Positions 24,209-32,982 of a stretch of 64,000 nt of DNA are shown here, piece by piece. The stretch is taken from the NCBI GenBank assembly GCA_040219275.1, contig JAVJSU010000038.1, positions 186,001-250,000 on the forward strand, read 5' to 3'. The DNA comes from JAVJSU01 sp040219275. GTDB taxonomy: Bacteria; Chloroflexota; Anaerolineae; Aggregatilineales; Phototrophicaceae. The notes beneath the pieces are model-generated. The model saw only the letters and a list, made by a program, of their open reading frames with translations. It did no database searches and was not told the DNA's origin. The first letter of the stretch is position 1. Each line of letters begins with the position of its first letter. The position numbers and the translations under genes were made by a program.

Positions 24209-24823
24209 GTGGAAGACGCAATTGCACAGGCACACTTACAACAGGCGCAGGCAGGCAGTAACGCCGCGTTTGATGCCCTGCACGAACACCTTGATCCTCC
24301 GGTCAGGCGATTTGTGCGCCGTTTGATTGGTGTGCACCCCACCGAAGATGACATTATGCAGGATGTTTTTCGCGCTTTATTCGTCAATCTGGAACATATG
24401 CACCCGGCGGAAAAGTTATTGCCGTTTATTTATCGGGTGGCGCGTAACCGGTGCTACGATGCGCTCCGGCGGCAACAGCGTCACAAAAATATTTCGCTGG
24501 ATGACAGTGTACCACTCATCGCAGAGGTCTATCTGCAACCGGAAGAACGCGCTCACTGGTCACTGGTATTCACGCGTGTGAAAGCGGCGGTGGATCAATT
24601 GCCCGAACCACAACGACAGGCGCTTATTCTCTATGCGGAAGAAGGATTTTCGATGGACGAAATTGGTGAAATCATGAGTGTGTCGTCCGGTACGGTGAAA
24701 TCGCGTTTGCATCACGCCCGCCTCACCCTGCGTCGCCTGCTCAGTGCCGATCTATTCGATGCAACCGGCAGTAAAATCAATCGTAAGTTATTGGACTTTG
24801 TAGGAGATGGTTCAGATGATTAA
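24209..24823 (+). CDS. ECF-type RNA polymerase sigma factor
   Basis: A 204-residue sigma-70 family protein starting with GTG, 11 nt after AAAGGAG. Region 2 is seen in EDDIMQDVFRALFVNLEHM and LPFIYRVARNRCYDALRRQ (about residues 50-92). Region 4 is VDQLPEPQRQALILYAEEGF followed by SMDEIGEIMSVSSGTVKSRL (about 130-170), with the helix-turn-helix. There is no anti-sigma gene with a zinc-binding motif next to it. Instead its stop overlaps the start of the first of two paralogous small genes, which may regulate it. Confidence 0.92.
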   Translation: MEDAIAQAHLQQAQAGSNAAFDALHEHLDPPVRRFVRRLIGVHPTEDDIMQDVFRALFVNLEHMHPAEKLLPFIYRVARNRCYDALRRQQRHKNISLDDSVPLIAEVYLQPEERAHWSLVFTRVKAAVDQLPEPQRQALILYAEEGFSMDEIGEIMSVSSGTVKSRLHHARLTLRRLLSADLFDATGSKINRKLLDFVGDGSDD

Positions 24824-25160
24824 CACAATTCAGCAAAACGTATCATTAAATCGCTATGCTCGTGCACTAGAACGCTTGCGCCTCGACCTTAAGCGGAGCA
24901 TCCATATAGACATTTATCAGGGACTTGGCGAAACAGTCGTGCGGATTTATCGTGGCATCCATGAGGGGATCAGCAACGCGGTTAATGATCCTTATCTGAC
25001 AGCACTCACATTAGGCGATTTAGCTGTGCCTGCTAAAGATCGGGAAAAAGTGGCACTCGTTAATTTACTCAGTGGACAATTACAGACTTATCTGGAAAGT
25101 GTAATTGAAAACGCATCTCATGCGCTAGCGACACAAGGAGAAAGCAACTATGGCGGATAA
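24816..25160 (+). CDS. Small helical protein coupled to ECF sigma factor (paralogue 1)
   Basis: A 114-residue soluble, mostly helical protein (MINTIQQNVSLNRYARALER). It is homologous to the next gene: both have LxxDLKRSIxxxxYxGLGxT, YRGIHE and VNLLSGQLxxYLE. The start at 24816 is chosen because the AGGAG at 24802-24806 lies nine nt before it, while the ATG at 24807 abuts that site. It overlaps the sigma factor stop by eight nt. I do not recognise a family. By position it may be an anti-sigma factor or sigma cofactor. Confidence 0.8.
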   Translation: MINTIQQNVSLNRYARALERLRLDLKRSIHIDIYQGLGETVVRIYRGIHEGISNAVNDPYLTALTLGDLAVPAKDREKVALVNLLSGQLQTYLESVIENASHALATQGESNYGG

Positions 25161-25464
25161 AATCCATCCACTTAAACGCTACTATCGGGCGGTTCATCGC
25201 TTACGGGATGACCTGAAGCGAAGCATCTACATGGAGATGTACAAAGGTTTGGGCGATACGGCTGTCCGTACCTATCGCGGAATCCATGAAGCGGTGATGC
25301 GCGAAACAGATGATGTTTTTGTCGCATCGCTGGTCATGGAAGACCCTGCGCCGGATATGGGCGAAAAGCAAAAGGTGGCGATGGTCAACTTGCTTAGTGG
25401 TCAGTTGCTCTCATATCTGGAATTCGAGTTGCATATTGATGGCGACGAAAACGACGATGATTAG
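25150..25464 (+). CDS. Small helical protein coupled to ECF sigma factor (paralogue 2)
   Basis: A 104-residue protein (MADKIHPLKRYYRAVHRLRD) homologous to 24816-25160, with a conserved DDLKRSIYMEMYKGLG block, RTYRGIHEAV and MVNLLSGQLLSYLE. The C-terminus is strongly acidic (DGDENDDD). Its start overlaps the previous stop by 11 nt, and an AAGGAGA site lies inside the previous gene. All three genes (sigma factor and both paralogues) therefore form one coupled unit. Confidence 0.8.
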   Translation: MADKIHPLKRYYRAVHRLRDDLKRSIYMEMYKGLGDTAVRTYRGIHEAVMRETDDVFVASLVMEDPAPDMGEKQKVAMVNLLSGQLLSYLEFELHIDGDENDDD

Positions 25465-25485
25465 AGTTATTTCCGAAGCATTGAC

Positions 25486-25511
25486 AGGGGCGAACGCGTT
25501 GATTCGCCCCT
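25486..25511. repeat. AGGGGCGAA/TTCGCCCCT palindrome
   Basis: A 9-bp perfect stem with an 8-nt loop lies between the sigma operon and the convergent thioredoxin gene, flanked by TACAC. It belongs to the GTAGGGGCGA palindrome family and has no T tract. It may still act as a bidirectional transcription end. Confidence 0.6.
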
Positions 25512-25528
25512 ACACGCTGGTCAATACG

Positions 25529-26224
25529 TTATAGTGCCTGACGAATCATTTGCTCAATGTTACCCTGCGGATGTGCGCCGACGAGCTTACCGACCTGCTG
25601 ACCATTCTTGAACATCAGCATCATGGGGATGCTCATGGCTTGATAGTGGCGTGCCATTGAGGGGTTATTATCCACATTGAGCTTCGTAATTTTGATTTTG
25701 CCTGCGTATTGCTCCGCAAGGCGATCTAACACCGGCGCAACCATATGACATGGACCACACCACGGTGCCCAGAAATCGACCAGCACGGGGACATCACTAT
25801 TCAACACATCCTGCTGGAAACTGGCATCCGAGATATGCACAGGAAGCGCACCCTTTTGTGCTCTGGCGTTCGTTTCTGCCGTCGTGGTTTGCGGCAATGG
25901 TCCCATGCCCATCAAGAAATCAGCATGAGCATCCACATCCTCTGGCAAAATATGCGACGCGCTGGATTCGACTTCGCCTTCGTCTAATGTTAGTAGTGCG
26001 GGCAAGGCGGGACGGTTAAAACGGGCATGAACGTTTGGATTGGCGCTGGCATCGACCTTTACGACCAGCATATTCCCCGCGTTTTCTTTCGCCACGCGCT
26101 TAAACGCTTCCTCCAAATTGGGATTTTGCTTATCAAACAAATAAAGCAAAACGGGCAATCCCTGACCAAGAATACGCTCAATGGCGTTGTCGTCGGTGTT
26201 GATCGGTGTATCAAAAATGGGCAT
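25529..26224 (-). CDS. Two-domain thioredoxin-like protein
   Basis: A 231-residue protein. The C-terminal domain (about 125-231) is a standard thioredoxin with WAPWCGPCHM and the cis-proline region MSIPMMLMFKNG. The N-terminal domain (about 10-105) has thioredoxin-like spacing (LPVLLYLFDKQN, RPALPALLTLDEGE) but no CxxC, so it looks like a redox-inactive copy. It probably reduces cytoplasmic disulfides. The ATG at 26224 has GAGGT eight nt upstream; the ORF's first ATG, at 26245, has none. Confidence 0.88.
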   Translation of the reverse strand: MPIFDTPINTDDNAIERILGQGLPVLLYLFDKQNPNLEEAFKRVAKENAGNMLVVKVDASANPNVHARFNRPALPALLTLDEGEVESSASHILPEDVDAHADFLMGMGPLPQTTTAETNARAQKGALPVHISDASFQQDVLNSDVPVLVDFWAPWCGPCHMVAPVLDRLAEQYAGKIKITKLNVDNNPSMARHYQAMSIPMMLMFKNGQQVGKLVGAHPQGNIEQMIRQAL

Positions 26225-26438
26225 AATTTTTACCTCATCGTTCACAATTTTATGGACATCGATATTTTATAGACGCTGTGAAAGTGACGTTTTATACATA
26301 GCCAATCGCTAACGCGATACTCAACCAAGTCAACCTCCTCAACCATGCACAAAATACGATATGCTTGGATGTAAGTTCAATCTGAACAACAAGTCATGTA
26401 ATGTGTCTGCGAGTTATTTGCCCCATAAGGAGCTTATT

Positions 26439-27713
26439 TTGGAAATTCTGATTATTTTTCTACTTACTCTGCTGAATGGTGTGCTGGCGATGTCAGAATT
26501 GGCGGTAGTGTCTGCCCGGCAAGCGCGTTTGCAGGCACAACGTGACGATGACACCGCAGGCGCGAAGGCGGCGCTAGAACTAGCACAAGACCCCAATCGC
26601 TTTCTATCGACGGTGCAAATCGGCATTTCGTTGATTGGTGTGCTGGCAGGGGCTTTCAGCGGGGCAACATTGACAGATGATATGGCACGTTTGCTCGCAC
26701 AGGTGGATTTTCTAGCACCATACAGTGACCCGTTAGGATTCGCGCTGGTGGTTGCCTTCACGACGTATCTATCGCTTATCTTCGGCGAACTCGTCCCTAA
26801 ACGGCTGGCACTTCGCTCACCGGAACGTATTGCCATATGGGTTGCCCGACCGATGCGCCTACTCTCCCGCCTGGCGTATCCGCTTGTGGTGATTTTGAGC
26901 ATTTCCACCCAAGTGATATTACGCCTACTCAATGCCCATGAGGACGACGCGCCCACTGTAACGGAAGAAGAAATTCAGATCATGCTCAACCAGGGCATCA
27001 AGGATGGCATATTTGATGCCTCTGAACAGGAAATGATTGCCGGAGTCTTTCGTCTGGATGATTTGCGTGTAAGTGCCTTGATGACCCCGCGAACGGAGAT
27101 GGTCTGGATTGATGTGGATGACCCGCTAGAGGAAATTCTGCAAATCATTAACGATCATGACCACCGCCTTTATCCCGTGATTGATGGGACACCAGATGAA
27201 GTCATCGGCATTGTGAAGATGCGTGATATTTTACGATTCACGGTTAAAGGTGAATTATTTACCCTGCGACAACTCATCAAACCACCCCTTTTCATTCCCG
27301 AAGGCATAACCGCTGATGTCGCGCTGAGCCGTTTTCGCCGTGAACGCCAGCATGTCGCGCTCATTCTCGGTGAACATGGTGGTGTGGAGGGACTGCTCAC
27401 CCGCGATGACATTCTGGAAGCGATTGTGGGGGATTTAGGCACGCCGGAAGCCATCCAACGAAAAGACGGCACATGGCTGATTGATGGATTGATGCCTGTC
27501 GCAGAATTCAAAGCGTTGTTTGATCTGCGCGAGGATATGCCGGATGAATCCGAAGGCTTATACCAGACTCTCGGTGGCTTCTTTTTGCACCAATTTGGCG
27601 ATATTCCCAAACCAGCGGATCGTGTTGAGTGGCACGGGCTAATCTTTGAAGTCATGGATATGGACGACAAGCGCATCGACAAGCTGTTGGTCAGCAACGC
27701 GGACAAAGCGTAA
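26439..27713 (+). CDS. CorC/HlyC-type (CNNM-like) membrane protein
   Basis: A 424-residue protein. DUF21/CNNM membrane domain (about 1-170, with NGVLAMSELAVVSARQARL), a CBS pair (about 190-310, MTPRTEMVWIDVDDPLEEIL) and a C-terminal CorC/HlyC transporter-associated domain (about 335-420). The family is linked to magnesium/cobalt homeostasis. The start is a TTG at 26439 with an ideal AAGGAG six nt upstream. The earlier in-frame ATG at 26361 would add 26 residues of hydrophilic sequence without a ribosome site. Confidence 0.9.
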   Translation: MEILIIFLLTLLNGVLAMSELAVVSARQARLQAQRDDDTAGAKAALELAQDPNRFLSTVQIGISLIGVLAGAFSGATLTDDMARLLAQVDFLAPYSDPLGFALVVAFTTYLSLIFGELVPKRLALRSPERIAIWVARPMRLLSRLAYPLVVILSISTQVILRLLNAHEDDAPTVTEEEIQIMLNQGIKDGIFDASEQEMIAGVFRLDDLRVSALMTPRTEMVWIDVDDPLEEILQIINDHDHRLYPVIDGTPDEVIGIVKMRDILRFTVKGELFTLRQLIKPPLFIPEGITADVALSRFRRERQHVALILGEHGGVEGLLTRDDILEAIVGDLGTPEAIQRKDGTWLIDGLMPVAEFKALFDLREDMPDESEGLYQTLGGFFLHQFGDIPKPADRVEWHGLIFEVMDMDDKRIDKLLVSNADKA

Positions 27714-27878
27714 ACAGTCTGTAAAATCTATGTTAGCGATTTGATTTCGAGGCTACAATAGACATAGTTTTAAGTGGAAAGTCAGAAGTGAGAAGGCAAA
27801 GGATAAACGCTTCACCTTTTATGACATCATGCTATAAACACTATTCTCAATCAAGACGATAATCAAAGAAGATGACCT

Positions 27879-28574
27879 ATGAGTGACAACATTCTCGTCG
27901 TAGATGACGAACAACGCATTATTGATCTGGCGCAGATGTATCTGGAACAGGAAGGTTACACGGTCAGCAGTTCGAACAATGGTAGCGAAGCCTATCAGAG
28001 GATCATGGAAAATCCACCGGCGTTGATCGTGCTGGATTTGATGCTCCCCGGCATGGATGGCTGGGAGATTTGCCGGCGAGTACGGGCGGATTCTGATGTG
28101 CCGATTATTATGTTGACGGCGCGGAGTGATGATATTGATAAGATCGTCGGGCTAGAATTGGGCGCGGATGATTACCTGACAAAGCCGTTTAACCCCCGTG
28201 AATTAGTCGCCCGTGTGAAGGCAATTTTACGCCGACAGTCTGCGATTGACCGCCGGAATGTGTCTGCATCAGAAGCCAGCACGAGCATCACGCATAAAAA
28301 TATGATGATTGACCCTGAACGGCGCATGGTGAAGGTCGATAATAAAGCGGTCGATTTACGCATGAAAGAATTCGACCTTTTGCTCACGCTGGCGAAAGAC
28401 CCCGGTCTGGTGTTCAGTCGGGAGAAATTGTTGGAGATCGTCTGGGGATATGATTTCGCCGGAGAAACCCGTACCGTTGATGTGCATATCGCCCATCTGC
28501 GTCACAAGCTGGAGGGGATGCAAGCGCAAATCGAAACCGTGTGGGGCGTGGGTTATAAGCTGGAAGTGGAATGA
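27879..28574 (+). CDS. OmpR/PhoB-family response regulator
   Basis: A 231-residue protein. Receiver domain (1-120) with the acidic pair DDE near 9-11, phospho-acceptor Asp in LIVLDLMLPGMDG (about 53) and Lys in DDYLTKPFNP (about 103). Winged-helix DNA-binding domain (about 135-231) with VDLRMKEFDLLLTLAKDPG and RTVDVHIAHLRHKLE. It is the cognate regulator of the histidine kinase 166 bp downstream. Target genes are unknown. The GGGTGAA iterons at 50260-50310 have a spacing compatible with this class of protein, but no link is shown. Confidence 0.93.
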   Translation: MSDNILVVDDEQRIIDLAQMYLEQEGYTVSSSNNGSEAYQRIMENPPALIVLDLMLPGMDGWEICRRVRADSDVPIIMLTARSDDIDKIVGLELGADDYLTKPFNPRELVARVKAILRRQSAIDRRNVSASEASTSITHKNMMIDPERRMVKVDNKAVDLRMKEFDLLLTLAKDPGLVFSREKLLEIVWGYDFAGETRTVDVHIAHLRHKLEGMQAQIETVWGVGYKLEVE

Positions 28575-28612
28575 GTGGGATAGGCGACCAAAATTTAGGA
28601 AATTACTAACAG

Positions 28613-28639
28613 GTAGGCGACCTGGCATATCGCCCCTAC
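28613..28639. repeat. GTAGGCGACCT...CGCCCCTAC palindromic repeat
   Basis: An imperfect palindrome between the regulator and kinase genes, with a partial second copy (TAGGCGACC) at about 28581. It belongs to the same family as 2614, 6727, 8505 and 25486. Confidence 0.6.
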
Positions 28640-28698
28640 GCATTGCTTGTTCATCGAGATCACGAAAATCCACTTAATGTATGATGACTTTTTCTAAT

Positions 28699-28733
28699 CT
28701 GACAACTAATTACTGAAAACTGTGAACTGAAAT
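28699..28733. repeat. CTGANNA heptad repeats upstream of histidine kinase
   Basis: Five heptads, CTGACAA, CTAATTA, CTGAAAA, CTGTGAA and CTGAAAT, end seven bp before the kinase ATG, where a ribosome-binding site would normally lie. Confidence 0.7.
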
Positions 28734-28740
28734 AAAAACC

Positions 28741-30252
28741 ATGTTCTCATCGCTTCGCACACGATTATTAACCTCATATCTGCTCCTGCTAACGGTCACG
28801 CTGAGTGTCATGCTGGTGGCGCTATTCGTTGCGACGAGCGCCCAACCGTCGCCACCGCAACCGACCTATCAACGCCTGGCGGCACTGGCACGGGGCATTA
28901 ATCTGACTGACCTCATCATTGAATTTACGGGTCAACGTAGGGGATCGCCGGATTTAGACAACTCCAATATCATGACGACCCTGCTAGATAATTTTGCTGA
29001 TACCCGTAACGTGCGTGTCATGATTATCAATCTCAATCAGCAGGCGGTGCTTTATGATAGTGGTGGAAACTTCGCCCAACGCGACTATATTGATCTAAAT
29101 TTCGATAGCTATCAGGCAGATCGTTATTCGGGTGCAAACGCGGTATTCGGTGGTTTTCGTGATGCAGGTGGTGAATGGCTTTTCAGTGGCGTAACCAATC
29201 AGGCACCGATCTCCGCAGGACGCTTAAATAATTATCTAATCCTCGTCGCTGATCTGCGCCCGACGCAATCTCTGCAAAGTGTGCTTGGCGAATTCGATAC
29301 ATCGTTGGCAGTACCATTGTTGCAAGCGGGTGGTATTGGCTTATTTATCGCCATTTTCATGGCATACGCCATCAGTCGGACGATTGCCCGCCCCTTACAA
29401 GCGGCAAGTGAGGCGGCAACGGCGGTGGCTGAGGGCGACTTAAATCAGGGTGTCCCTGTCAGCGGACCGGCAGAGGTACGGGCAGTCGCGGAAGCATTTA
29501 ACAGCATGAGCGCGGAAGTACGCGCCACACAGCAAGCTCAACGCGATTTTATGGCGAACGTCTCACACGATTTAAAGACCCCTTTAACGTCTATTCAGGG
29601 GTATTCACAGGCGATTATGGATGGCGCGGCGCGTGATCCGGTTAAGGCGGCGGCGATTATCCATGACGAAGCATCTCGCCTCACGCGCATGGTGATGCAG
29701 TTGACCGACCTCGCACGGATGGAAGCAGGTCAACTTTCGATGAATATGACCCCGTTAGATGCCGGTTCATTAGCCAAAAACGTGGCACAAAGTTTAACCG
29801 TAAATGCGGAGCAAAAAGGCGTGCGGTTAAAGGTCAACGCGCCACCGATGCCCGATATTGACGGCGACGGGGATCGACTGGTGCAAGTATTGCAGAATTT
29901 GATCGGCAATGCGATTAAGTTCACACCCGCAGGTGGCACGGTGCGCGTGCTTGCGCGGGGTGTTCCCGGTGCGATTGAATTGATCGTCGCGGATAGTGGT
30001 GTGGGCATCCCAAGAGACGATTTACCGCGGGTATTTGAGCGTTTTTATCAGGTGGATAAAGCTCGCGGACCCCAGCGCGGTACGGGGCTTGGATTGGCGA
30101 TTACACATGAGATCATCAACGCGCACGGCGGGCGCATCAGTGTGAGTAGCGAGTTGAACAAAGGCACGGTGTTTACGATCTGGCTCCCTGTGCGCGGAAC
30201 CAAACACACCACGCAAATGTCGCGGCATCGCTTGCCCCTGAACGATAATTAA
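28741..30252 (+). CDS. HAMP-domain sensor histidine kinase
   Basis: A 503-residue protein. N-terminal membrane helix (about 10-32), extracytoplasmic sensor region (about 35-190), second helix (about 195-220), HAMP (about 220-270), dimerisation domain with phospho-accepting His in NVSHDLKTPLTSIQGY (about 278) and an ATPase domain with LQNLIGNAIKFTPAGG, DSGVGIPRDDLPRVFE and GTGLGLAI. It should phosphorylate the response regulator at 27879. The ligand is unknown. No Shine-Dalgarno is visible: heptad repeats occupy its place. Confidence 0.93.
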   Translation: MFSSLRTRLLTSYLLLLTVTLSVMLVALFVATSAQPSPPQPTYQRLAALARGINLTDLIIEFTGQRRGSPDLDNSNIMTTLLDNFADTRNVRVMIINLNQQAVLYDSGGNFAQRDYIDLNFDSYQADRYSGANAVFGGFRDAGGEWLFSGVTNQAPISAGRLNNYLILVADLRPTQSLQSVLGEFDTSLAVPLLQAGGIGLFIAIFMAYAISRTIARPLQAASEAATAVAEGDLNQGVPVSGPAEVRAVAEAFNSMSAEVRATQQAQRDFMANVSHDLKTPLTSIQGYSQAIMDGAARDPVKAAAIIHDEASRLTRMVMQLTDLARMEAGQLSMNMTPLDAGSLAKNVAQSLTVNAEQKGVRLKVNAPPMPDIDGDGDRLVQVLQNLIGNAIKFTPAGGTVRVLARGVPGAIELIVADSGVGIPRDDLPRVFERFYQVDKARGPQRGTGLGLAITHEIINAHGGRISVSSELNKGTVFTIWLPVRGTKHTTQMSRHRLPLNDN

Positions 30253-30279
30253 CTGTGGCGTGGCAGACTTTAGATTGAA

Positions 30280-30319
30280 GAAAACAACCGCTTTACGCCT
30301 GTTTTCCCTCTAAAGCGGT
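30280..30319 (-). terminator. Terminator overlapping the NAT stop codon
   Basis: On the minus strand ACCGCTTTA-N-TAAAGCGGT is followed by TGTTTTCTT. The stop codon of the NAT gene (30293-30295) lies in the 3' arm. The kinase gene ends on the other side, so the hairpin may serve both. Confidence 0.6.
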
Positions 30320-31114
30320 GAGGGCATTATAGAGAATGTCCTCATCCAGCCCGAATTTATTACCGACCTGCGTTGCGACGGATTTCAGGTCACCTTCAAG
30401 CAAATAATAGCTTTTCTCGCCATCCACGAATTTTTCCATCTGATAGGGGATGGTGTCGCTACCAAAGCGCCATTGTACGCCGTCCACAATAAGGTGCATG
30501 ACAATACGATCTAGAAACAAGCCTTCTTCGCCATAATCGTTGGTGGTGATAGCGCGATAATCGATGTCATTAATTGGAATGTCAACTAGAGTGAAGCAAT
30601 AGGCACGGAAATGATTATCACGGGAGATTTCATAACGATCATTGCCCTGGGGCGTAACGGTATAGGTATGAAACCGGCTGGTTGTTTGCACGGGTTCATT
30701 TTCCGAGATCAAGAGCGGCGCATAAATGGGCAAGCCGACATCCACCAGATATTTTTGCCCATCCAGAAAAATAACCCCGGCGGAATGACAGCCAATACTT
30801 TCGCTCATGTTATTGATCGTCAAATAGCCTTCAAAACCGAGTGATTTTAAGACCGTGAAAAAGGCGAGATTGCTTTCGTAACAGGTGCCACCTGTGCCAT
30901 AGCGGAGGGCATCGCGCCAAAATTCTTGCGGGAGGCGCGGGCATTGTGCGGTCTGTGATATGCTGGCGCGTTTGGCGATGCGGGAGGCACTTTCCCACGG
31001 CACGGTACGCGTATAGGCTTGTATGAGCTGTTGAAGATAGGTGAGAGAGGGCGATTGTGCCTCTACATCAAGATAAGCCAGCACATCCTGATAATTAAAG
31101 TTGCCCGCGCCCAT
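30293..31114 (-). CDS. Arylamine N-acetyltransferase family protein
   Basis: A 273-residue protein. The catalytic triad pattern of arylamine N-acetyltransferases is present: Cys in GTGGTCYESN (about 65), His in IGCHSAGVIF (about 100) and Asp in YLVDVGLP (about 116). The family transfers acetyl from acetyl-CoA to arylamines or related substrates. The N-terminal segment matches the family, and overall similarity looks moderate. The ATG at 31114 is preferred: AGGAG lies eight nt upstream, whereas the ORF's first ATG, at 31156, has none. Confidence 0.82.
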   Translation of the reverse strand: MGAGNFNYQDVLAYLDVEAQSPSLTYLQQLIQAYTRTVPWESASRIAKRASISQTAQCPRLPQEFWRDALRYGTGGTCYESNLAFFTVLKSLGFEGYLTINNMSESIGCHSAGVIFLDGQKYLVDVGLPIYAPLLISENEPVQTTSRFHTYTVTPQGNDRYEISRDNHFRAYCFTLVDIPINDIDYRAITTNDYGEEGLFLDRIVMHLIVDGVQWRFGSDTIPYQMEKFVDGEKSYYLLEGDLKSVATQVGNKFGLDEDILYNALTALEGKQA

Positions 31115-31261
31115 ACTTCTGATCTCCTGAAGCTCAATATTGAATATCACTATCATACACCCACCCCCTTCTAATCGCGTAAGTTAAGACTCTCTATACA
31201 CTCTATACGCATCATCGAGGGATTCGGTTTAAAATCTCGCAGAATTCGTCCTTGAGTCGTA

Positions 31262-32734
31262 TTAATCTCCAACGGGAGACACCCCTTCGAGTAGAATGTC
31301 ATCATCGAAAATTTCGTCTATGGGAGTCACGGTCTCATCCGCGACTGCCTCATGATCGGGTATCAAGTCTTCGACATTGCGGATCGCCGGAATCAAATAA
31401 CCAATGACCGCACTCGCCATGCTCAATATGCCTGTGATGACAAAAATCAACGCCATGCCCGCCCCTGCACCTGTTCCCATCAACCCACCAAACGTACCTG
31501 CTAGCGCACCATCGGGCATCATGGCAGGTTCAAACACGCGGTCTGCTAAGGGTCCGGCGATCAACATGGCGAGTGGAATCGTGATCTGGGCAATCCACAT
31601 CCGCACGGCGAAGACCCGCCCCTGTACATTGGGATCAACTTTGCTCTGCCACAACGCCTGATTCGACGCGTTCAATAAGGCGATAAATAGACTACCCACC
31701 AAGCCCGTGATGATCCAGACCAGCGGGGTACGCGCCAATCCGAATAGCACTGTGCCAATAAGACTTGAAGCCATCATCCCAAACAATACCCCGTGAATTC
31801 GGCGTTTAGGTCCGCCCCAGATGCTTAACGCGATACCACCCAATAAGCCCCCTATCGCCATTGCGGATTGCACCACACCGAGCGCAATTTCGCCGATATT
31901 TTCCCCGTCGCGGGGCGTGGGCAGAAACGCCGTCGATACACCGCCAGATTCCATACGCGCTAGAATCATGGGTGCGAGCAAGGTAAAGCCCATCGTGCTG
32001 AACAGATTCAGTAGGAAGAAAATCATCTGCACGCCGAGCAATCCACGCCGTGCAATGATGTATTTGAAGCCGAAAAGTGTTTCCTGCAACAGGTTTCCTT
32101 CGGCTTTGTTGACTTCCTCATCAGCGGATTTTTTCGGTTGCGGGATGTACGCCCATGCTAGCGTGCCGAGCGCAAAAAGAAAGGTCACGATGTCGATAAA
32201 TAGGATGCCACCGATGCCAATGAATACCAGTAACGTCGCCGCGATAGCCGGTGCGAAGATGCGGGCGGCGGAATCTGCCATTGCCAGCATCGCACTCGCA
32301 CGGGCGTATTGTTCTTTAGGGAGCATCATGGTGACGGCGGCGGAATAGGCGGGAAATTGGAAAGATTGGAACGCACCTGTGAAGAATCCGGCGACATACA
32401 AATGCCAGATTTCAAGATTGCCGGAGACATACAAAATGGCGACGGCGATGGTGGACATGCCCGCCGCCAGATCGCTGAGCATCATGACCAGCTTACGATT
32501 CCAGCGATCTACTAATGCGCCGGCAATCGGACTCAGTATGACCGTCGGACCGTAAGAGAATAAGCCCACGAGTGCGAGAGCAGTCGCTTCTCCGGTCAGT
32601 TGCCATGCCCAGATGGTGAGGGCGAACTGAGTCAGCGATGTGCCGAAAAGCGACACTACCTGACCAATCCAGACGACGAGAAAGGTTCGCATCCCGCCAG
32701 ATTGGGTATCTTTGGCTTTTAATACACGCATCAT
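31262..32734 (-). CDS. MFS transporter (DHA3-like)
   Basis: A 490-residue protein with about 12 spans. The VSLFGTSLTQFALTIWAWQL opening and the loop motif GALVDRWNRKLVMMLSDLAA (about 75) are typical of the macrolide-efflux-like DHA3 branch of MFS exporters. The substrate is not predictable. Two adjacent ATG codons (32734, 32731) follow AAGGGGG; the second has better spacing. It lies upstream of the NAT gene in the same direction with a gap of about 150 bp. Confidence 0.87.
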   Translation of the reverse strand: MMRVLKAKDTQSGGMRTFLVVWIGQVVSLFGTSLTQFALTIWAWQLTGEATALALVGLFSYGPTVILSPIAGALVDRWNRKLVMMLSDLAAGMSTIAVAILYVSGNLEIWHLYVAGFFTGAFQSFQFPAYSAAVTMMLPKEQYARASAMLAMADSAARIFAPAIAATLLVFIGIGGILFIDIVTFLFALGTLAWAYIPQPKKSADEEVNKAEGNLLQETLFGFKYIIARRGLLGVQMIFFLLNLFSTMGFTLLAPMILARMESGGVSTAFLPTPRDGENIGEIALGVVQSAMAIGGLLGGIALSIWGGPKRRIHGVLFGMMASSLIGTVLFGLARTPLVWIITGLVGSLFIALLNASNQALWQSKVDPNVQGRVFAVRMWIAQITIPLAMLIAGPLADRVFEPAMMPDGALAGTFGGLMGTGAGAGMALIFVITGILSMASAVIGYLIPAIRNVEDLIPDHEAVADETVTPIDEIFDDDILLEGVSPVGD

Positions 32735-32909
32735 TCCCCCTTAAGCGTGTTAGATGATTTTGATACGGGTGAATCTTTACAGAGATGCACACCTAACTCG
32801 ATTACGGCTGTGTACAAGATGAGGTTCAAAATTTATATTACCCTATTTAGTGGGTAATTTGCATAGTTTATATCATTACATGAAAAATGACAACAATTAA
32901 TCGAGACAC

Positions 32910-32947
32910 AAAACGGGCGCAACCTTTGCAAAAAGAGGTTACGCCCG
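32910..32947 (-). terminator. Terminator of the SH3 protein gene
   Basis: On the minus strand CGGGCGTAACCT-N10-AGGTTGCGCCCG, a 12-bp stem with one mismatch, is followed by TTTTGTG. It lies 35 nt after the stop at 32983. Confidence 0.85.
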
Positions 32948-32982
32948 CGATAAAACGTTGCGATTTTGGTCAAGCAATCAAA

